Below are positions 32,474 through 44,105 of a stretch of DNA of 64,000 bases, one piece after another (the stretch's first letter is position 1; every line of letters begins with the position of its first letter). Where the stretch lies: the NCBI RefSeq assembly GCF_002775205.1, contig NC_036461.1, forward strand, positions 9,213,015-9,277,014. Reading direction: 5' to 3'. Made by a program: the position numbers and the translations under genes. The notes beneath the pieces are model-generated. The model was not told the DNA's origin and searched no databases. It saw only the letters and a list, made by a program, of their open reading frames with translations. This DNA is from Xiphophorus maculatus. Taxonomy: Eukaryota > Chordata > Actinopteri > Cyprinodontiformes > Poeciliidae.

Positions 32474-33937
32474 CCCTCCTTCAGCAGGCAGCCACACAGT
32501 CCAGATGCAGAAAAGTCCTGCCTTCGGTTCTGTCACTGGTTAATCAGCTTGCAGGTCTAAAGCAGGTTCCAGCAGCAGATGGTCATCTCATGACCTCCAG
32601 GAGATTATGGCATCAGTGTCTCACAAAAACAGTCAGCGAAGCTTGTTGTTAAAGGGGATGGTAAATCTCTCCTTGGTTCCTCAGGCTGATGCAGACATTT
32701 AAAAAGTGAAAAACAAAGGACTTTTTTTTATTTGGCAGCAAATGTTTTACACCTACTAAGCAGTCTGGAGGCCTTCTAGTAAACAGCTATCCATGCTTAT
32801 TAATAAGACAATAAAGGCGACTTAATCATGAGAATGATCCTCATAATGAATCTGTTCATCTTTCTACAAGTATTCATATTCTCCCCAATGCAACACCGCT
32901 AACGAGTCTGTCAGGTGGTTGACTTTGCAGGCAACAAAGTATTAGAAAATCCTAATTCCTTGTACCGCTGGAGGTCATTCACGCCTCAAATTGGCTAGAA
33001 ATCGATGTTCCTTCGAGGTCCCTTTTCTGCGACTTTCTTCATCCTTTCAGTCTAGGCTCATCTTATGAAATCCTTTCCTCCCAATCCAGCCGGCTCATTG
33101 TTCCTGCAGATGCTCTTCTACATTGGTTTCTGAGTCCAACGAGCCGCTCAGACACTCCCCGAACTATAACTACTGCGCATGCGCCAGTCTCAGAAAATGA
33201 TCTCAGCGGTGACAAGTGCTGCATTCAGGTGCTCTTCGTAAGAAATCCGCGAGTTATATTTACAGGTGCATCTGAATTAAATAAAGCCTCCAAAAGTTCA
33301 TATATTTCAAACCTTAACTCAAGACGTGAAACTTATATATTCTACTGATTCATTACAATCCAAGCCGTTATTTCAGCTAAGTTTGATGATAATGGATTAC
33401 AACTATTGAAAACCACAAGATTCAGTTTCTTATTGAAATTAGAATGTCACATGAGATCAATGAAAGGCATTTTCACACAGAGGTTAGGCTATGGCCATGT
33501 TTTGCCCTGTATACTAATCTAATCTGGCCTGCTTACGCCATTGTATCCAAGCATATTAATGAAAAGTTGAGCGGAATGAAAAAATGTGGTAGAAAATGTA
33601 CAAAGAAATGAACTTTTTCATTATAATTCTAATTTACTGTCATGAACCTGTATGTAGATCAGGGTTGTGAGAATTTGTTTTAATATTTTTGACACTTTTT
33701 TTTGTAATATTTTTCTGCAAAATAAAAAAACAAACAGTTCAGTTAGTGATTTATTTATTCAGAAATTAAATTGCAACAAAATGTTTGAAGGTCACAAGAA
33801 ATAATACAATTTGAAAAGCTGAAACATTACCAAACCCATTCCAGCAGTAAGTCAAATCTGAACACCTCTGCACTTTTACTACAACAGTTGGTAGGAATCC
33901 TTAATTTATTTACACGACTAACTTCAGGGCAGAAATA
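32474..33937. other. vash1 upstream region and fcf1 downstream region
   Basis: The part up to about 33190 should contain the vash1 5' UTR and promoter, including an NRF1 site at 33174-33186 and a CCAAT box (minus strand) near 33122-33128. The rest to 33937 includes the fcf1 3' UTR. No additional gene is recognised. Confidence 0.5.
33174..33186 (-). promoter_or_regulatory. NRF1-type motif in the vash1 promoter
   Basis: TGCGCATGCGCCA, a palindromic NRF1 consensus, lies about 700 bp upstream of the vash1 ATG in the only GC-rich patch of this intergenic region. Confidence 0.6.
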
Positions 33938-36900
33938 TCAAAACCTTGGGGCACCGTAGTCGTCAGGCATACGTTCAATGTTATACCTGCAAACAGAAAT
34001 GAAAAGTATTAACAAAAACATCTTTGTTTAAAACTAAAACATGCAAGGTTTCCAGATTCTGAGACAACTTGATATTTGTTACCTGTGATTCGAGATGTAC
34101 ATGATGGGTACTCCAGGTATCTTTCTGACTCTTCTCTTCAGATCTCTGTCCACAGTGGCCAGGATGTAACACTTGTGCTGCATAAAAAGTTGTATGTAAT
34201 CAATCTCTATATTCACAAACAGCACCGCAATATAATGCATTTAACTGATTTAACATGGTATCATCTAAAATAATAGTATTCCAAATAGATTGTCTTTGTA
34301 AAATGTAACATTCAGCAGAAACAACTGATGGGACAATTAGCACTTCTATTACTTAGTTATAAAAGCAGTTTGCCATTAATTTGACCGTCTTGTTTTTCTC
34401 CATTCACCAACTGTGTCAAATGCCCAATTTGTTTGATTATTTTTCTTCTGTGGTCCTTCAGGAGATTAAGGTCGAATCACATTTCACACTTTATACACCA
34501 ACTTTCAGAATAATACCTACAAGGCAAAACTGCTCATATCTGTTCAACCTGTAATTTTACACTTAAATAATTTTTTCACACACAGAAAATCTCTAATTTG
34601 AAATTTATCCAATTTATATTTTACATTATTGCGATTGTTCTTAAATTTATTTATTTATCCTCTAATCAGAGCATAATCACAATTGGTTCCTGTGCCAAAC
34701 AAAAAGATATGCACAGCCCACAAATCTAAATGTTTTCATGTCATGCTTCCTAATAAAAGGCTATGCGCTGATCATGAAGTTTATTTTACTGATCAACATT
34801 TTGTTCTTCATAAGTGTTTAAATTTAGTTCACTTGCATTCACTTTAGCAGCTAAAAAGGCTAAAGTTAGACATTTTACCAATTTAGCTATTTTATGCCAC
34901 TATATTCCTCTGGATGTTTACTGCTATGCATTTATTTTACCTGGGTCACCCTTTGCACCAAACAGTCATCAGCATATGTGCCCTTATGTGCGCATGGCAG
35001 ACGCTCAAAACGTGGATCCTTGGCTATCCTGTCAAACAGACAACATTGTTTAGATGGAAAAGAAGAACTACATACATGTTGTATGTCTGCAGAATTAAAT
35101 GATTGCTGGAGATGATACCTGAGAGCCACTCTGTATTTCATCCCCAGCTTCTCGATCTCAGCCATCACACAGTCTGTGATATAGGGTATACCTGAAGCAA
35201 ATCACGTGTCAGGGGGAAAATGGTTTAATTTGATCTGTCATAACCATTAAATAACATTCTCTAACAGAGCATGTATTAAGTCTACATTTAGAGTTCAAAT
35301 ACTTCTTACATTTGGCATACAGGCAGTCCATCATAGACTGAACAATGTCCAGCTTGGCTTTAATGGAAAAGTTGATGAAATTGGTATCAACAAGAACATG
35401 GTATGGTGGGCCAAGCTGGGTGTTGTACTGGAAGAACATGCATGACGGATACTTGGTGCTGCAATGAGAATGAAAAAGAAAAGGTCAAAAAGTGCACAGA
35501 CCACAGGTTAAGATACAGTTTATTGAGTTGAGTGGTTAACGTACACTTCCCGCTCCTTAAGTTCTGAAAGATCTTTCTTCTTCTTGTCTCTCTGTTTAGC
35601 ACGGTCTTTTTCTTTTCTATAAAGCAATGGCAAAGTTCAAATGAGCTAGTTTTTTTTAATGCTGAATCCAGTGGTCAAAGAACTGCAACAGATATGCAAC
35701 CAAATTAAACTGCAGATTTTAGGACTTACATCCTATGATCTTTGAGATTAATCATCCTTTTCATTGCAGCAAATTTTTTTGTCTTCTGCTTCCCCTGAAA
35801 GAAACACACATAGACATCAGACCAAATAAAATAATTTATATCAAATGTTTAGAGCATCAGTTCCCAAATCACTAAGAGCAAAACACACTAGTGAAAGTTA
35901 TGTATTGAAGCATAATCAGTAAATCAATTAAATTAACAGCAAAAATATTTTTGCCAACTATTTACATTTTTTTCCCTTTTTTTCAATTGTAACATTTACA
36001 GTACATATATTTTTTATTATTATCTTTTTTTTATTTACTTTGATTTTTGAAGAGGATTTCAAGGCTCCACACTTTATGGCTTAATCTTAACTTTAGAAAT
36101 GACTAATTTATAACATCCCTTTGATGTAAATAGTAAAAGAAAAAAAAAACATTACCAGAGTTCAACCCCATCTGAAAACTAGTCTACATTTGAAAGCATG
36201 AAACAAACACTCAATAATTTTAGTCAATAAATTAAAGCATCATTGACACATATTATTTATTGCGATATTTTTCCGATGTTTCCTTCAATACATTTGAGTG
36301 TTTTTGGTTTGCAGCAAATCAAAGCCATTTTTAAGAAATTTGGAATGCACAGGCAGGCAGCACAGTTGCCTTGCAGCAAGAAGGTCCTGGGTTCGATTCC
36401 CGGCCCAGGGTCTTTCTGCATGGAGTTTGCATGTTCTCCCTGTGCATGCATGAATACTCTGGCTTCCTCCCACAGTCCAAAAACATGACTGTTAGTCTCT
36501 CTAAATTATCCTTAAGTGTGAGTGTGTGCGTGCATGGTTGTTTGTCCTGTCTGTCTCTGTGTTGCCCTGCAACAGACTGGCAACCTGTCCAGGGTGAACC
36601 CCGCCTTTCGCCCGTTCGCTGGAGATAGGCACCAGCACCCCTCCCAACCTCTCTCCAGTGTACCGAAAATGGATGGATGGAATGCAACTTAAGACTAGTA
36701 AAACTAGTATTTTTAACAAAAAAAATTATTCCTGCTAAAAAAGTATGTCCATGTATTATACAATACAAGCAAAAAAAATGGGTAAGTTATATCCCATATA
36801 CTAAATATCTTTTAGTGTTGGTTCTTGTATAAGTAACTCCACTTTATACTTAATTCCCTCTACAATGTAGAATGGGCTTTTTTTCACAACCCTCTCAAGG

Positions 36901-37455
36901 CTGCAGCCACCCTATTACTTTTTCCTTCCACTCAACTTTCTAATAATAGGTTCGAACACTGCACTGGGTTAGCATCAACCTTTACTAAAGATTATTGTGG
37001 CTTACTTTTCCTGTGAAGTGTGATAACTGGTCATGAGATAAGAATTGATCATTAACTTTTTTTTTTTTTTACTGGCTTGTACTATATTAAATTTGTCTGA
37101 GAAAGTTTTAGGTTTACCATAGCTGCAAAGTTATTCATCAGATTAACAGAAACAGAAAGCGCCTGAAATATATCGCTCAATAAACATTCTTAATTGTGTT
37201 CAAATTACATTTTCAACGATATCCTAATTTATGAATTTAGATTAATCTTATGTTTAGAAGGTAGGATTGTAATGCTGGCTTGTTTTAATGCTAGGTAAAC
37301 TGTGCTAAAGCTAGTAAGGTATATCTCAAAAGCATGTCTCCATAAAACGCTGTAACAACAAAAGCTGTAAAAGTGTAATAACCAAATTAAAGGTATGTCA
37401 ACTTGAATGCTAATAGGTTAAGATGAAGTAGGGAGAAATCGACATTATTTACCAT
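33938..37455 (-). CDS. fcf1: rRNA-processing protein FCF1 (PIN-domain)
   Basis: Eight exons: 37455-37453 (only the ATG), 35794-35730, 35616-35545, 35458-35310, 35191-35119, 35028-34941, 34177-34083, 33986-33938, total 594 nt (197 aa plus stop). FCF1/UTP24 is the PIN-domain endonuclease of the nucleolar small-subunit processome that cuts pre-18S rRNA. The basic N-terminus ([25 protein letters not shown]) precedes the PIN core with its acidic metal ligands in [28 protein letters not shown] and [10 protein letters not shown]; the protein ends DDYGAPRF. Length and sequence are typical. An initiator-only first exon before GKQK keeps the MGKQK start of the family. It lies head-to-head with arel1. 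Confidence 0.95.
36341..36686 (+). mobile_element. tRNA-derived SINE-like repeat with target-site duplication
   Basis: The body at 36350-36677 carries a Pol III B-box-like GGTTCGATTCCCGG near 36391-36404, the teleost-wide segment CACAGTCCAAAAACATGACT, and a 3' tail of ATGGATGG units. It is flanked by TGGAATGCA at 36341-36349 and 36678-36686, a target-site duplication. It inserted in the first intron of fcf1 and is related to the truncated copy at 2973-3214. Confidence 0.8.
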
Positions 37456-37600
37456 ATTTCTGAGTTTCAGGCTTTTAAAGTCTCTGGAATCAGCTGCCTC
37501 TCCTCTCCTCGTGTGTCGATACTAAGACGTCATAAGTAGGCGACGACTCTGTCCGAACGCTCCGGTTGCTATGCTAACGACTGACAGACGAAGGTAAATG
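37456..37600. promoter_or_regulatory. Bidirectional promoter of fcf1 and arel1
   Basis: A short CpG-bearing patch separates the fcf1 ATG (minus) from the likely non-coding first exon of arel1 (plus, donor in CGAAGGTAAATG near 37591). It contains a CRE-like GACGTCAT at 37526-37533 and no TATA box, as expected for divergent housekeeping genes. Confidence 0.6.
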
Positions 37601-38269
37601 CAGTGTTTATTAAACAAGTAGTACTTGTAGATCTTATTGGCAAATGTAATACCTTGTTTCATCCCTAAAGTTGTATGTAGGTTTCTGTAAAGATATTTGA
37701 ATGTGCGGCTTGATAACTAGCTATTATTGGCTCAGAGCTTTCTAAAAGGACGCCTGGCTAACCTGGCTAGCTGTTAGCGCTGTATTTTCTTTCTGAATGC
37801 TCCCGTCGTAGCAGTCAGCCTCTGAGCGAGAATTGGTGATGTTGCAGTTTACCTCATTGTTTCTCTCCCTTATTGATTTCTATTTGTCAGCCTACACGTT
37901 AAAATAGATTTTTTTTCTTAGCTGTCTGCCAGGATACCTTTAATAAATTAAGCTAGCTCAGACATCTCTTCAGTTTCAGTGTTGTTTTTGAATAGGATTG
38001 TAAATACAATCAGATTGAACTCGTTTTCCTGTTGTTTTCCCTCACCATTCAATAAATTTACAAGGTAATTCATTCACGTAGTGTCCCCATTCATTGACAA
38101 AATTCATGTTATAATGATTAACAAGCTCAAAGCAAAGCAGTATTTGTTCAGTCTTGCGTACATTTGATAATTTTGTCTTCACTTTTCTCATTCCGTGGCA
38201 GGAGTTTGGACTCGTGTGGCAGTTGTGAGAGCACGGAGGGATCTGAGTGAAAGGCTGAAAGATGGTCTG

Positions 38270-41200
38270 ATGGACCGCCGCTTCTTCCTGACCCTCCTCT
38301 TCTGCTCTGTATCGTGGATCTTGTTCTGGGAAGTACGGTGGAAGAAAAGAAAAGAAGGTCAGATTGAGGAATGGCTCCAAGCACATAGCCTTTCTCAATA
38401 CAGTCACTTATTTGAAGGTACGTTTTTTAGACTAGTACATATGAGTTGCAATATACAGAGTTTGTTTTCAGACGTTTCTGGGAAAATCTTTCTGACTTGA
38501 TTTTTGTGCATGTCCATGGTTCTCAAAAGGTGATATAAGCGTCAATGGTGTATCAGTATTTGGGTGCTCAAAATACATTTTAGCATTTTCAAGGTGAATG
38601 CTGCATTAAAACATTACCTGTGCTTTATAGCTGAAAGTATTAATGTTAATTAGTTATTAAGAGTTGTCAGTCAAAAGAAATAATGTTGCCAATGTCCTGT
38701 CTGTAGGTTAACAATAATTACAGCTTCATTGTTTTGACAGTAACAAATGTGGTGTAATTTATATCCCTGAATTTACATGGAAATCAGTAAAAATCACGAA
38801 CAACATTGCCATCAGCCATTCAAAAAATTTTATTTCATGATTGTTTTCATTTTATTCCATCAAAAACTGACATTCCTTACTGTAGACTATATTTTCACCA
38901 ACAGAGAATATTATGAAAATGATTACAGTGATAATATTTAGTATTAGTACATTTAGCCGAAAATCTAATTACAATTGACAACATATTTAGTGACACTGCT
39001 TTTGGAAAAAAATCAGATTTGGCATCAAATACATCATCTCATTTGAGGAGATGTGAGCAGAATGTAAGTGTGGGTATTTAAACACCAAAGAGCACTAAGT
39101 ATAACATGTAGCAGAACTTAAAATTTTGTATCTCTGCAAGGATTGCTTTTTGAACATATTTTTTCAATACTTAATGCAGAGAGAAGTTACAGTAACAGCT
39201 GCTAGTAGCTGCCTAAAAGGTAACATTTAAGTGGTTGCTTGTGCTTTTCAGAATGGTCTGTTTAGCTGGTCCAAAAACTCATCATAGTTATTGAACTACC
39301 AGCATTGTATCTGAGGGTCTGATTACACTCAGCAAAGCAGCGAAAATAATAATACAAGCGTTTATTGCTCTGTTTATGGTGTAAATATATCAGATCCTTA
39401 CAATTAAAACCTCATACATCCGAATGGATGATTAAAACTGCTTAAAGTATCATGTTTCTCATACAAGCACAGCAGTCTGAATGCTTGGTGAATGGTGTGT
39501 GATTTTTGACGCTGGGATTCCCAAGTCTGTGTAATTTTCAAGGAAACCCTCTTGTTTGTTTTTGTTATCAGAAGGTTGGGAATAAATATTTTAAAGAACA
39601 GACATCAGCAGAGACTTGAATATTCTTGTACTTTTGGACATTTCTATGTGGTTTTTATGCGTCGCACAGATGTGCAGACACTGGAAGAACTGAGTCTGAG
39701 CGCGCTGAGTCGTCTGGAGGAGGTGGTGAAAGAGCAGCAGCACTGGAGGGAAATTGCAGAAGCTCACATCAAGCTGCTTCGAGACTTTGCCTTCCAGGAG
39801 TGGCTTTGCTCGCAGAACCTAGAGCACTACCACCACATGTAAGTAAGAAAAGCCGTGTGACATGAATTCATGAACACCCTATTTAGGGATTAGTACTTTA
39901 AATGTCATTAGCTTTTTTATTTTAGGTGCTACATTTCTTTTTTACTTACCTTGTTTTGGTTGTCAGATTAAGGTTTTCTAGATGCTAGAAAGGATTGTTT
40001 AGATATTCACATAAAGTAGTGTTTCCAGTCTGCTGACACTGATCCATCCAGGCTTCAATGTATTATGCACCACAAATCTAGAACATACTTCCAGAAAACT
40101 ACAAAACTGCTGGTACACTGAGCTCCTTTAAATCAAGGTGAAAACCCAATTTGTTTAGCATTGCCTTTGATTAATAATAAGTGGGATATATTTGGCCATT
40201 GTAACGTTTTTTTGATGTGTGCGTATGTTATAATTTTTTATTGTAAAGCACTTTGAAAACCCTTGTTGTTGAAATGTGTTATGAATAAATTCAACTGTTA
40301 AGAAGGTTCTAACTATAGTTCTAACTATTCTCATCTTGATTCACTCGGAGTTAAATTTAAGTCTTTATTACTGACTTAAATATAGCAAAATATTTCAATA
40401 ACATTTTCTGTTCTCACAGTCAAATTAGTTTGATGGAATATGATTGTAAGGCAAAATGTTAGGTACTGAAAAACCTAAGCATAAGCCTGAGTGATACTGT
40501 GACCCTACATCCTTACTCAGATTGGTGTTGACTCTGGATAATAATGCAGCTAAATAAGCTTCAAAATACTATGGCAAGTAATGCTGCACTGTTCAACACA
40601 ATTTAAAAAGGGAACAATGATATATTTCTAAAATTGCATATCATGGGGAAGGAAGTACAAACACTACCTTCTTTTATTTTTTATTTCAAATGTCATCTTG
40701 ACCGTAAACTTAGAACTCATAAGTACACACCCAGCAGCTGCTTACGCAGAAAGTTAGACTGACAATTAAAACTTGCAACAGGAAATTACTGTTTAGCCAT
40801 AAAATGTTAATCAGTTTGCAGAGCATTTTCTCTCTTTCCTTGTCTAAAAAATATATTTAGAATGCATACACTGGACAAGCTGCTTCTTTGCTTAGCACCT
40901 TGTTTATCTGAAAACACTGGGGATGCCATCATGCACAATTTCACACAAACTAGTTTTGTCCAAGGGACGGCCTCCTATGTCATATAACAGCAGCGGTGTG
41001 GCTTATTAGACAGTAGCGTACAGGAGCTGCAGGCACGGTGGAGTGGTTTGCTGTAGAATGCTATCTTTAGTTATTTAACTACCCAAAATACTTTCATTTT
41101 TGTTTTGTTTTTTTCTCACACCAGACTGAAAACCTTGGGTTGTATGAATCTGGATGACCTGTCTCGATTCGACAGTCAGCTGCAGCTCTCTTTAGCTGCC

Positions 41201-44041
41201 TGGGGTTACTATTACGACGACTACATAAAGCTGTCCACAGGCATCAAGATTCTGCAGACCTCTAGAGGGAGTCGAGACCAGGACTACGAGATCCGGCTGG
41301 TGCGCAGCCTTGCTGAGAGGCGTCTGAATGAGAAGTGGTCAACTGGTGAGATGGATTATTTTTCTGTTTCTTTGAGCTGTGGTTGCTTGTCTTCAGCTTT
41401 TATAGTCAGGGTGTAAAAAAGGGACAGGTTGCGTTTGAGTATTTCTGTTGGTACAAAGTTCACTCGTTGAGTGTGACTCAGTAAGACAGAACAAAAATTT
41501 TCCAGGATGACACTCATGTATGTGTAGCCTCTGATAACTTTAGTGTTGCTTTACTTGTATGCAGAGCACAGAAGTTTGCGTTTTCTCTCAGTAAACCATA
41601 ACTTTTACTTTCATAGTGATAACAATAAGTCGGTCCACGAGGGCCGGCATCCTGCAAGTTTTAGTTCTCTCCCCGGTAGTACCAACAACCTTTTCAACAT
41701 GTCAATGTTCTTCTTACTTCTAACGAGCCATCATTTGATCCAGGTGGGTTAAACCAGGGAGAAAACTAAAATATGCAGGATGCCGGCCCTCGAGGAACGA
41801 CTTTGGGCACCCATGTTCTAAATAATAATGCATTACAACTAAATGTTGTCATGCTCTTGATGCTGAACTATTCCTCTTGTTCCTCAACATTCCTTTCTTT
41901 AGGTGTGGTTTTCAGCTATCCGTAACTTAAGACGAGTTATATGGAAGATCATAATAAAAAGCAAAAATATAATCATTCAAATTTAATTTGATGCTTTAGA
42001 AAAAAATGTTCTGTATAAATTTAATCTTTGTATTTTTTTTTGTTTTCCTCAGCGGGAGCTCTCCTTTTTGGCTGTACTGTGGCACTGTGCTTTTTGATAA
42101 GGGACCTCATGTTTTACGTGATTGGTGAGTTCAGGATAAGCTGTTGGGTTGATTGATGGAAAAAAACCAAAACCTAACAAGTTAGTAAATGTGTTTGTGT
42201 AGCTTTTAATATAAAATAATTCTGCCTAGTAAATCCTCCTTTCTTTTGGCAGGTGGAATTACTGTTTCCATCATAGCGTTTTTCTTTACCATCAAGTTCC
42301 TCTGTGAGCTCGCAGCTAGGATCGTTAGCTTCCTACAGAATGAGGATCCTGGAAGAAGAGGCGACCGCAGCATCTACGACTATGTCCGCGGCAACTACCT
42401 GGACCCTCGTTCCTGTAAGGTCTCGTGGGACTGGAAGGAACCACAGGAAGTCGGGCAGACGATGACCTTTAGAGTTCAGGTAAAAACAGATTTATAAAAG
42501 GGATTAAGACTAAAAATATACACAGTGCCTTCAGCATTTTGTCCTGTCACATCAGTGTTTGTTGTTGTTATAGTATTTTTTATGGTCTCTCTCTTTATTT
42601 TGAAGTTTTCACTCATTGTTATTTGTAGACAAGCTTAAGCTTTGTCAGGTGGCATGGGAAGCATCACTGAACATCAGTCTTTAAATCTCTTTATTGTAGT
42701 GCTGGCTGTGGTTCAGGTCATTTCTAGGCGAATCTCCACCCCAGTGACAAGCCTTTCACAGCTTCTAGCAGCTTTTCTTTCTGGATTGACCTGAGTTTAG
42801 CTCCACCAATCACTGCGCCAACTCTGAGTAGTTTCCTTACTGCCACCACAATGTGTTATTGAGGTGGGAACTTCTCAGGGCAGTTTGCTCGACTTGTTTT
42901 TATTTCCTGGTAATAGAGTAAATGGGGCTGAATACCAATGTATGTGAAACCTTTCAGATTTTAATTTGTTACAAATTTTTTAAGTTGTGCATCCCTTTTC
43001 CTGTCTCTTCTTAATTATGCAAAGCCTTGCGTTGATCTGACACATAAAGTCTACCAAAATTAATTGAATTTGTTGCTGAACTATTACAAACTGTGAAAAA
43101 TTTAATGGGATATCAATAAATATGAAAGACTCTGCATCTACTATAAAACCCATAATATCTGTCTCTGAAAAACAGTGTTTACAAATATAAAGTTGTTATT
43201 CTCACATTGTGCTTATGCTGTTTCAGCTTTTTTACAAGAATGGTCAACCTTTCCCTGCGCATCGGCCTGTGGGTCTGAGGGTGAACATCACCCACATCGA
43301 ACTGGCTCTGGACATCCCGGTCACCCAGGAGGTTCTGCAGGAGCCGGAGTCCAACGTTGTGAAAGTGGCCTTCACAGTGCGCAAAGCTGGACGCTACGAG
43401 GTTGCTGTAAAGCTGGGTGGCCTCAATGTGGCCTACAGTCCTTATTACAAGATATTCCAACCAGGTGTGAAGATAGTTTTATTTTCTTGTGCTTGATTTA
43501 TGTTTTTTTTTGTTTTTTTTTAAAGAAATCTTATACATTTTTTAATCTTGTCATTTCTTTTCACAGGTACAGTTGTTCCATCTAAAACCAAGATAGCCTA
43601 CCATTTCTCCACCCTGGTGCTAACAAATGGCCAGCAGCACACTTTGCAAATTGAACCCAGGGACGAGTATGGAAACCCCACCAGTAACTCAACGTCTCTT
43701 ACGGACGAAGAAAACTACAGTGTCCATATTAACTCTGTAAGAGAAAACATCTTGTTCTTTTTTTGACAAAAAGTCAAGTGAAAGTCTGGATCTATTTTCA
43801 AGTCCTGTTCACAGTGAGTTAAACTTTGCCAGTATATTCATGCTGCTGTTTTTTTCCCAGCTTGGTATTGTGGATGATGACAGCTCAGATGATTTCTACA
43901 GCAAGTCAGTTTCACTCAACAAGCAGCAGTGCCAGGTTTTGCTGAGACTCACCCTGAGGAAGACGGGTTGTTTCAGGGCCCGGATCTCTTATAAGGATCA
44001 GCCGCTCAGCAACGGGGAGTTTGACATAATTGTTCTCAGTG
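38270..44041 (+). CDS. arel1: Apoptosis-resistant E3 ubiquitin ligase 1, 5' half (partial)
   Basis: Exons seen: 38202-38417 (ATG taken at 38270), 39670-39838, 41125-41345, 42053-42124, 42253-42479, 43227-43464, 43567-43736, 43861-44041; phases agree and the frame stays open at the last donor. AREL1 is a HECT-type ubiquitin ligase that targets IAP antagonists such as SMAC. The exons at 42253-44041 match its conserved N-terminal part (SVSIIAFFFTIKFL-like membrane segment, DYVRGNYLDPRSCKVSWDW, LFYKNGQPFPAHRPVGLRV, KAGRYEVAVKLGGLNVAYSP) and its filamin-like repeat. Upstream exons add two hydrophobic segments around a SAM-like helical region (IEEWLQAHSLSQY, LSALSRLEEVV). The HECT exons are absent: after the donor at 44042 the sequence runs into an antisense endogenous retrovirus and the rest of the gene must lie beyond the right edge. 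Confidence 0.9.
40060..40310 (+). mobile_element. LINE 3' end (L2/Rex-type) remnant
   Basis: The plus strand reads a degenerate N-I-L-P-E-N-Y-K-T-A-G-T-L-S-S-F-K motif, the C-terminus of teleost LINE ORF2, followed by the typical 3' tail TGTAAAGCACTTTGAAAACC and GTGTTATGAATAAATTC. It lies in an arel1 intron. Confidence 0.65.
41627..41803. mobile_element. MITE with GGGCCGGCATCCTGCA inverted repeats
   Basis: About 35-bp imperfect inverted repeats: the left end holds CACGAGGGCCGGCATCCTGC and the right end, reverse-complemented, CTCGAGGGCCGGCATCCTGC, both continuing into TTTTAGTT. It has no coding capacity, resembles a common teleost hAT-derived MITE and lies in an arel1 intron. The target duplication could not be fixed. 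Confidence 0.7.
42510..43130 (+). mobile_element. Decayed Tc1-like non-autonomous element in an arel1 intron
   Basis: GCTGAATACCAATGTATGTG and CCTTTCAGATTTTAATTTGTTAC near 42930-42970 and the AATTATGCAAAGCCTTGCGTTGATCTG stretch are the diverged core of the Tc1-like family seen four other times in this window. No frame remains. Confidence 0.5.
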
Positions 44042-44105
44042 GTGAGCTTTCTCTATTTGCCCAGTAGGTCGTTTTTTATTAGCCTGTGTCTTCAGAGCCT
44101 AACAC

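Noticed and set aside
32474-32536. Upstream extension of vash1 exon 1
   Set aside because: The extension begins at GTG directly after a stop codon; the first ATG is at 32473.
36385-36410. tRNA gene suggested by a B-box-like sequence
   Set aside because: It is the tRNA-derived head of a SINE-like repeat with a target-site duplication, and no cloverleaf with an anticodon arm is apparent.
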